The notes under the pieces are model-generated. The model saw only the letters and a list, made by a program, of their open reading frames with translations, did not search any database and was not told where the DNA came from. 19,388 bases of DNA from assembly GCA_041487355.1 (NCBI GenBank), contig JBGPND010000089.1, positions 1 to 19,388 of the forward strand. Direction: 5' to 3'. Made by a program: the position numbers and the translations under genes. The stretch comes from JAMXLO01 sp041487355. Its GTDB lineage: Bacteria > Pseudomonadota > Alphaproteobacteria > Acetobacterales > Acetobacteraceae. Position 1 is the stretch's first letter, and the number at the start of each line of letters is the position of its first letter. Below are positions 14,639 through 19,388 of this stretch, one piece after another.

Positions 14639-15469
14639 ATGGGTCGGGTGATTGGTGGCATCGGCACTTCGCACGCGCCATCGTTTGGTCCGGTCTATGA
14701 CAAAAGCCAGCAGAAGGATCCGATGTGGGCGCCGCTGTTCGACGGCTACGTGCCGGTCCGCGCCTGGCTGGAATCGCTGCGGCCGGATCTGTTCGTGATC
14801 GTCTACAACGACCACATGAACCGGTTCTTCTTCGACGCCTACCCGACCTTTGCGCTGGGCGCCTGCGAGGTGCATCCGCAGGCGGACGAGGGCTGGGGCA
14901 AGCGCAATCTACCGGACATGCGTGGCGATCCGCAGTTTGCCTGGCATCTCGCACGCTGCCTGGTGGAGGACGAGTTCGATCCGACCATCTGCCAGGAGAT
15001 GGCGATCGACCACGGCATCCTGTCCTTCATGCCGATGCTTGCGAATGCGAACTGGTCCACGCCGGTGGTGCCGATCGCGGTGAACGTGATCCAGCATCCG
15101 ATCCCGACGGCGCGGCGGCTATACAAGCTGGGTCTTGCGTTGCGGCGCGCGGTGGAATGCTACGAGAAGGACATCAATGTCGTCGTGATGGGCACCGGCG
15201 GCCTGTCGCACCAGTTGCAAGGCCCACGCTTCGGATTCGTCAACCAGGACTGGGACAACCAGTTCCTTGACCAGATCGAAAGCGAGCCGGACGCGCTCGC
15301 CGCCCTGTCGCATCGCGACTACATGGAGCGCGGCGGCACCGAGGGGATCGAGATGATCAACTGGCTGGCCATGCGCTCTGCTTTGGGGCCCTCGGTGCAG
15401 CGGGTGCAGCGCACCTACCATGCGCCGATGATCACCGGCTACGGCCTGCTGGCGCTGGCGCCTGTCTGA
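14639..15469 (+). CDS. LigB-like catalytic subunit of class III extradiol ring-cleavage dioxygenase
   Basis: A 276-residue catalytic subunit of the LigB superfamily, which uses non-haem Fe(II) and O2 to open a catechol ring next to the hydroxyls. The expected iron ligands are His12 (GTSHAPS), His59 (YNDHMN) and Glu238 (GTEGIEMINW). His191 in GTGGLSHQL is the catalytic acid/base, and DHG at 124-126 lines the site. All are present, so the enzyme should be active. Protocatechuate, gallate or a related carboxylated catechol is the first guess from LigAB homology, but the neighbouring HpaB-type hydroxylase suggests the substrate may be another phenol-derived catechol. ATG 14639 follows the LigA stop by two bases, with AAGGGG upstream. 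Confidence 0.9.
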   Translation: MGRVIGGIGTSHAPSFGPVYDKSQQKDPMWAPLFDGYVPVRAWLESLRPDLFVIVYNDHMNRFFFDAYPTFALGACEVHPQADEGWGKRNLPDMRGDPQFAWHLARCLVEDEFDPTICQEMAIDHGILSFMPMLANANWSTPVVPIAVNVIQHPIPTARRLYKLGLALRRAVECYEKDINVVVMGTGGLSHQLQGPRFGFVNQDWDNQFLDQIESEPDALAALSHRDYMERGGTEGIEMINWLAMRSALGPSVQRVQRTYHAPMITGYGLLALAPV

Positions 15470-15480
15470 GGAACGGAACG

Positions 15481-17043
15481 ATGCCTATTCGCACCGGCCG
15501 CGCCTTTCTCGATTCGCTGCGTGACGACAGGCAGATCTGGATCGATGGCGAGCGGGTCGCGGACGTCACCGCCGATCGTCGCTTCGCGGCGGCGGTGCAC
15601 AGCATGGCCGAACTCTACGACATGCAGCACGATCCGGCGCTGACCGAGCGGATGACCTATTGCTCGCCATCGAGCGGCGAGCGTGTCGGCATGTCGTTCA
15701 TCCAGCCTGCCTCGATCGACGATCTGGTGCGCCGGCGCGAGATGGTGAAGACCTGGATGGACGCGACCTGCGGCATGTTCGGCCGTAGCCCGGACTTCAT
15801 GAACATCACGCTGACAGGCTTTGCCTCCGCGCACCAGGAATTCGGCCGCAAGGAGCAGCGGTTCGCCGACAATCTGTGGAACTACTACGTGTATGCGCGC
15901 GAGAATGACATCGTGATGACGCACACGCTGGTCAATCCGCAGGTCGATCGCTCGCGCCCGGTGGAGCAGCAGGAGAAGGACCTCGCCGCCAAGGTGGTGA
16001 AGGCGACGGATGCCGGTATTGTCATCACCGGTGCACGCATGGTCTCCACTTTGTGCGCCTACGCGCACGATCTGATGGTGATGCCGTCTACATATATCGC
16101 CGGCACGCCTGAGGCGGCGCCGTACGCGTTCGGCTTCAGCATCCCGGTGGCGACGCAGGGGTTGCGTTTCATCTGCCGGCCGTCGGTCGTGCATCTGGAG
16201 GCGGCTTCGGCGATGGACTACCCGTTGTCCTCCCGCCTCGACGAGACCGACGCGATGGTGGTGTTCGACGAAGTGCTGGTGCCGTGGGAGCGGGTGTTCA
16301 TCTATCGCGACGCGGAGATGTGCAACGGTCTCTACAATCGTACGGGCGCGATGCCGCACGTGATGCACCAGTTCAGCACCAAGAACCTGGCGAAGGCGGA
16401 ATTCATGATGGGGCTGGCCTTCGCCATCGCAAAATCCACCAACATCGACCAGCACCTGCACGTGCAGGGCATGCTGGCGGAGCTGATCCAGTTCAGCGAA
16501 TTCTGCCGTGCCTGTCTGCGTGCATCGGAAGCGGATGCCGCGCCGAACGCACAGGGCGTGATGACTCCTGCGGCGATGCCGCTATGGACCGTGCGGATGA
16601 TGTTCCCGAAGATGTTCATCCGTGCCTGCGAGATCATCCAGACGCTGGGCGCCGGCGGGCTGGTGTCGGTGCCTTCCTATGCCGAGACGACCAGCCCGAT
16701 CTGGGGCGACGTGGAGAAATACTTCCAGGCGGCCAACGCGGATTCGCGCACGCGGATCAAGCTGTTCCGCCTGGCGTTCGACGCGGCGGTCTCGTCGTTT
16801 GCCGGCCGGCAGCAGCTCTATGAGCGGTACTACTCCGGCGATCCGGTGCGGCTGGCGGGCATGCTGTATTCGCTGTACGACCGCGACGGTTACATGGCGC
16901 GCATTTTCCGGTTGCTGGATGATCTGGAGAGACGCCTGGGTACCCCTCCCCCCCAACCCCCTCCCGCAAGGGGAGGGGGAGTAGTACAGGGGGCTCCCCC
17001 TCCCCTTGCGGGAGGGGGTTGGGGGGGAGGGGGCAGCGTCTAG
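15481..17043 (+). CDS. HpaB-family flavin-dependent aromatic (phenol) hydroxylase, repeat-extended C-terminus
   Basis: A 520-residue protein of the 4-hydroxyphenylacetate 3-monooxygenase/chlorophenol monooxygenase family, acyl-CoA-dehydrogenase fold. It uses reduced FADH2 to add an ortho hydroxyl to a phenol. MTHTLVNPQVDRS at 146-158 is the hallmark loop. GARMVSTLCAYAHDLMV (184-200) and DEVLVPWERVF (263-273) are flavin/substrate-lining segments. QTLGAGGLVSVPS (387-399) lies in the C-terminal helical domain. The natural protein seems to end near residue 487 (LLDDLERRLG). The last 33 residues are Pro/Gly-rich and are encoded by the inverted repeat at 16943-17032. No reductase (HpaC) gene is visible. 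The start is supported by GAGGAACGG. It should supply the catechol for the LigAB-like enzyme just upstream. Confidence 0.88.
   Translation: MPIRTGRAFLDSLRDDRQIWIDGERVADVTADRRFAAAVHSMAELYDMQHDPALTERMTYCSPSSGERVGMSFIQPASIDDLVRRREMVKTWMDATCGMFGRSPDFMNITLTGFASAHQEFGRKEQRFADNLWNYYVYARENDIVMTHTLVNPQVDRSRPVEQQEKDLAAKVVKATDAGIVITGARMVSTLCAYAHDLMVMPSTYIAGTPEAAPYAFGFSIPVATQGLRFICRPSVVHLEAASAMDYPLSSRLDETDAMVVFDEVLVPWERVFIYRDAEMCNGLYNRTGAMPHVMHQFSTKNLAKAEFMMGLAFAIAKSTNIDQHLHVQGMLAELIQFSEFCRACLRASEADAAPNAQGVMTPAAMPLWTVRMMFPKMFIRACEIIQTLGAGGLVSVPSYAETTSPIWGDVEKYFQAANADSRTRIKLFRLAFDAAVSSFAGRQQLYERYYSGDPVRLAGMLYSLYDRDGYMARIFRLLDDLERRLGTPPPQPPPARGGGVVQGAPPPLAGGGWGGGGSV
16943..17032. repeat. Perfect 38-bp inverted repeat overlapping the end of the HpaB-like gene
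   Basis: Left arm 16943-16980 and right arm 16995-17032 are exact reverse complements at all 38 positions, with a 14-base loop. Each arm is itself nearly palindromic around CCCGCAAGGGG, so cruciform or nested hairpin forms are possible. A partial relative lies at 9351-9391. It lies between two convergent genes and probably acts as a bidirectional transcription barrier, while the HpaB-like frame reads straight through it to a stop at 17041-17043. Confidence 0.9.
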
Positions 17044-18386
17044 TCAGCCGCCTCTGCTCGTTCCATCCCTGCTCGCCGATTCATCTCGCTCCAGCTCGCG
17101 CGGTATTGTGCCCGCGTTGACCGGACCGCGCTGCCGCCGATCTCGTCGAGCCAACGCCGCTCCGTCGCGTCAGCGTCGGCCCAGCATTCGGCGACTGCCT
17201 GGGTGCGATCGGCATCACTGCCGCCGGTGAGCACGCCATCGATGCGGCTACGGAACGCCGCTTCCAGCGCGTCCCGTTCGGCGCGGATGGCGGCAAGGTG
17301 GATCGGGAATTCATCCAGCATGGCACGATGCAATTGCTCATGCCGCCACCACAGTGTGCGCGGGTCGAACCGGTCGGTCGGGCGCGAACCATGCGCCGGC
17401 AAGGCAATGCCGGGCAGTACCGGCTTGAAGATCGATGTGCATGGCGCCGCAGTCGCTGTCACCCAATGCACGACGCGATCGTTCCGCAGCTCGGAGACCA
17501 GCGATCCAACGGTCTGACCGCCTCTTTCGCCGTCCGCCGCGTGCATGCAGATCGTGCGGGTCAGCGCATCCTGCGGATGCCAGTCGGGATCGGCCTCCGC
17601 CGCCGAGCCATGATCGCGCAGGATCGCCATCATGTCTGAAGCCAGCAGCCGGCCCGTGGCGCGTTGCAGCAAAGCGGTGGAGCGCGCGCAACGGGCGCGG
17701 CCCTGGCTGATCGTGTCCTGCTTCAGGTCGCTGAACGCGGCCGCGACGTTGAGGTCCGCAACATCGCGGCACCAGCCTTGTGTCCGTGCATGGTCGACCA
17801 GGCTCGGGCTCGCTCGCGTGAAGCCACGGCCGATGCTGTAGGCGTTCGAGATCGAACGGACGCCGTCGGCCCGTTCGACCACCCACATGCGCCCGACGGT
17901 CTCCAGCACATAGGCTTCGCGCGGGTCGGCGATGATGAACGAGTTGTGATAGAAGCGTGGCGAGAGGTGGCCGCAACTGCCGCCCTGGCCATGTTGCTCG
18001 AGCAACGTCGTAATCACCTCGACCGCTGCCGCGGCGGTGGCGGCGCGCTCGAGGCCGAGGCGCAGCAGGTCCATGCCGATCAGCGCCTGCTCCTGCTGCG
18101 GCGGGATGCGCGCGTGCACCGCCTCGTTGCCGATCACCACGCCATGCTCGTTGGCGCCCATCTCGGCGCCCCAGATCCAGAACGGCCGGCACAGCAGCAC
18201 GGCTAATGTCTCCCGCACCTGCGGGATGGCGATATAGGTACAGTCCAGGCGCGCACCGTCCGCATGGCGTGCGCGCGGTAAGAATTCCACCGCCTGCGCC
18301 TCGTTGCGTTCGCGGTCGCTGTTCTTGCCGAACAGCACGCCTCCCGTCGCGGTGGCGCCAGGCAGAGCTACAATCGTGTCACACAT
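17040..18386 (-). CDS. Secernin-like Ntn hydrolase (peptidase family C69/U34)
   Basis: A 448-residue protein resembling secernins and dipeptidase A relatives. It begins Met-Cys-Asp-Thr, so removal of Met exposes Cys2 as the N-terminal nucleophile without a propeptide. GGVLFGKNSDRERNEAQ at 15-31 and WGAEMGANEHGVVIGNEAV at 72-90 are the family signatures, followed by GMDLLRLGLERA and SPRFYHNSFIIADPREAYVLE. A dipeptidase or amide hydrolase activity is expected; secernin substrates are poorly known. ATG 18386 has AGGA upstream. The frame is open far beyond it, but that stretch antisenses the FAH remnant. It lies 11 bases after the FAH stop. Its TAG shares the tetramer CTAG (17040-17043) with the TAG of the opposing gene. 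Confidence 0.85.
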   Translation of the reverse strand: MCDTIVALPGATATGGVLFGKNSDRERNEAQAVEFLPRARHADGARLDCTYIAIPQVRETLAVLLCRPFWIWGAEMGANEHGVVIGNEAVHARIPPQQEQALIGMDLLRLGLERAATAAAAVEVITTLLEQHGQGGSCGHLSPRFYHNSFIIADPREAYVLETVGRMWVVERADGVRSISNAYSIGRGFTRASPSLVDHARTQGWCRDVADLNVAAAFSDLKQDTISQGRARCARSTALLQRATGRLLASDMMAILRDHGSAAEADPDWHPQDALTRTICMHAADGERGGQTVGSLVSELRNDRVVHWVTATAAPCTSIFKPVLPGIALPAHGSRPTDRFDPRTLWWRHEQLHRAMLDEFPIHLAAIRAERDALEAAFRSRIDGVLTGGSDADRTQAVAECWADADATERRWLDEIGGSAVRSTRAQYRASWSEMNRRAGMERAEAAD

Positions 18387-18397
18387 GTCTATCCTGC

Positions 18398-19249
18398 TCA
18401 GTTCGTGCCATGGGCCGGTACGATGCGGCCGCGGCATTCGCCGAAGCCGATGGTCACAGCGCCCGGCCGGCGGCAATGCGCGCGGAAGATCACCTCGTCG
18501 CCGTCTTCCAGATAGCGGCGGGGTTCGCCGTTGGTGAGGGTGATCGTATCGCGTCCACCGAAGGTCATTTCCAGCAGGCAGCCAATGCTCGTTGCGTCGG
18601 TGCCGGAGATCGTGCCGCTGCCGAACAGGTCGCCCGGCTGCAGGTTGCAGCCGCCCGAGGCGTGGTGCGCGACCATCTGCGCAACCGTCCAGTAAAGCTC
18701 GCGCGTGTTGGAGCGGCAGAGCCGATGCGGCTCGGTGCCGGTGGCACGCATGGCTGGCGTGGACAGGAACACCTCGCATTCGATATCGAGCGCGCCGTGC
18801 GCCTGGTCGGTGGCGTCGAACAGATGCGGCAGCGGTTGCGGATCGCCGTCCGGTCGCGCGGGTTGTGGTCCGCGAAACGGCTCCATCGCCTCGGCAGTAA
18901 CGATCCAGGGCGAAACCGAAGTGCGGAAGCTCTTCGCCAGGAACGGGCCGAGCGGCTGCGATTCCCAGGACTGGATGTCGCGCGCCGACCAGTCGTTCAG
19001 CAGACAGAATCCGGCGATATGCTGCGCCGCCTGGCCGATCGGGATCGGTTCGCCCAGCCGGTTGCCCGCACCGATCCACACGCCGAGCTCCAGCTCGTAA
19101 TCCAGGTTGCGGCACGGCCCGAAATCCGGCGCCGCCTGGTTCGGCGGTTTGCGCTGACCGTTCGGCCGCCGCACCTCCTCGCCCGAAGGCCGTACCGACG
19201 AGGCGCGGCTGTGATACGCAACCGGCACGTATTTGTAGTTGGGCATCAG
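18398..19249 (-). pseudogene. fahA: Fumarylacetoacetase, 5'-truncated at an IS junction
   Basis: The retained part matches the fumarylacetoacetase catalytic domain from LMPNYKYVPVAYHSRASS onward. The metal-binding glutamates are in DYELELG, the metal-binding Asp is in LLNDWSARDIQ, and GPFLAKSF, QMVAHH and SGTISGTD follow; the C-terminus is intact. Homology begins exactly at the residue equivalent to about 148 of mammalian FAH. The N-terminal domain and the DYTDFY...QHATNVG segment are absent: there lie Asp126 (metal), Tyr128, His133 (catalytic) and Arg142. Upstream sequence switches at 19249/19250 to an IS-like end. An ATG in that end (19264) gives an apparent start with a few foreign residues. 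The enzyme would normally hydrolyse fumarylacetoacetate at the end of tyrosine/homogentisate breakdown; this version should be inactive. Confidence 0.87.
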
Positions 19250-19388
19250 TGAGGTGGACCCCATCCATTGGACAGGAAACGGGGTGAGCTAAGAGAGACT
19301 CCCACCGGTTGCAAATCCCCCTACCCGTGCGACGGGGGCAGCGAAGCTACATAGCACGTTCTGCTCGTCGATTGAATCCTTTTGTTGC
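19250..19388. mobile_element. Probable insertion-sequence terminus, running off the right edge
   Basis: At the exact base where FAH homology stops, the sequence begins TGAGGTGGACCCC, continues CATTGGACAGGAAACGGGG, and runs on for 139 bases to the edge with no FAH similarity. A TG-starting terminal sequence of this style resembles ends of IS3-family-like elements. The other end, the transposase and any target duplication are outside the window. A small hairpin CCCGT-GCG-ACGGG lies at about 19324-19336. The family assignment is tentative; the junction itself is clear from the loss of FAH sequence. Confidence 0.6.

Noticed and set aside
13452..14954. Upstream half of the 895-residue minus-strand frame beyond the serine hydrolase
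   Set aside because: It lies antisense to the DLH, LigA-like and LigB-like genes and has biased composition. The SxxK hydrolase has its own start and Shine-Dalgarno site at 13451.
16943..17032. A CRISPR repeat or attenuator
   Set aside because: There are only two arms in inverted orientation and no regularly spaced direct repeats, so it is a single palindromic element.
18387..19268. N-terminal half of the 742-residue frame in front of the secernin-like protein
   Set aside because: It is an out-of-frame reading of the FAH remnant. The Met-Cys N-terminus at 18386 is required for Ntn-hydrolase chemistry.

Overview
The window is high-GC, densely packed bacterial DNA with short intergenic gaps, many ATGA or near-contiguous gene junctions and GC-rich palindromic repeats. 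The protein families (CoA-linked catabolism, aromatic ring cleavage, PLP enzymes, LLM flavin oxidoreductase, SelA-like enzyme, secernin-like hydrolase) and the repeat types suggest a metabolically versatile alphaproteobacterium, possibly Rhodospirillales/Acetobacteraceae. That placement is inference; no rRNA, tRNA or marker gene is present to confirm it. I see no CRISPR array, tRNA or rRNA.

Layout. (1) 51-3199: a small VOC-fold protein (+), a convergent short-chain dehydrogenase (-), then a translationally coupled pair (+) of a PhyH-type Fe(II)/2-oxoglutarate dioxygenase and an HpcH/HpaI-type class II aldolase. (2) 3200-3839: 640 bp without a convincing gene, holding two inverted-repeat elements and a good intrinsic terminator. 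(3) 3840-7613: a tight operon of a glyoxalase-like protein, an acyl-CoA synthetase, an MDR oxidoreductase and a hotdog thioesterase, which looks like activation, reduction and release of a CoA thioester. (4) 7689-9349: an LLM oxidoreductase (-) and a heavily deleted fossil of a hydantoinase/oxoprolinase gene pair (+). (5) 9402-13451, all minus: a serine hydrolase of the beta-lactamase/EstB type, a SelA-like PLP enzyme with an added C-terminal domain, and a class III aminotransferase. (6) 13560-17043, all plus: a dienelactone-hydrolase-like protein, LigA-like and LigB-like subunits of a class III extradiol dioxygenase, and an HpaB-family flavin-dependent phenol hydroxylase. Together these form a plausible hydroxylate-then-cleave aromatic pathway lacking its flavin reductase. 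(7) 17040-19388, minus: a secernin-like Ntn hydrolase and a fumarylacetoacetase gene cut off at its 5' end by what looks like an insertion-sequence terminus running off the right edge.

The most informative observations are genome-decay and repeat events. The fumarylacetoacetase has lost its catalytic His and a metal ligand at an IS junction. The HpaB-like gene reads through a perfect 38-bp inverted repeat that gives it a Pro/Gly-rich tail and a stop codon shared with the opposing gene. The hyuA/hyuB pair is reduced to about 740 bp. The ring-cleavage operon and the SelA-like gene with its extra domain are the best candidates for undescribed biochemistry.
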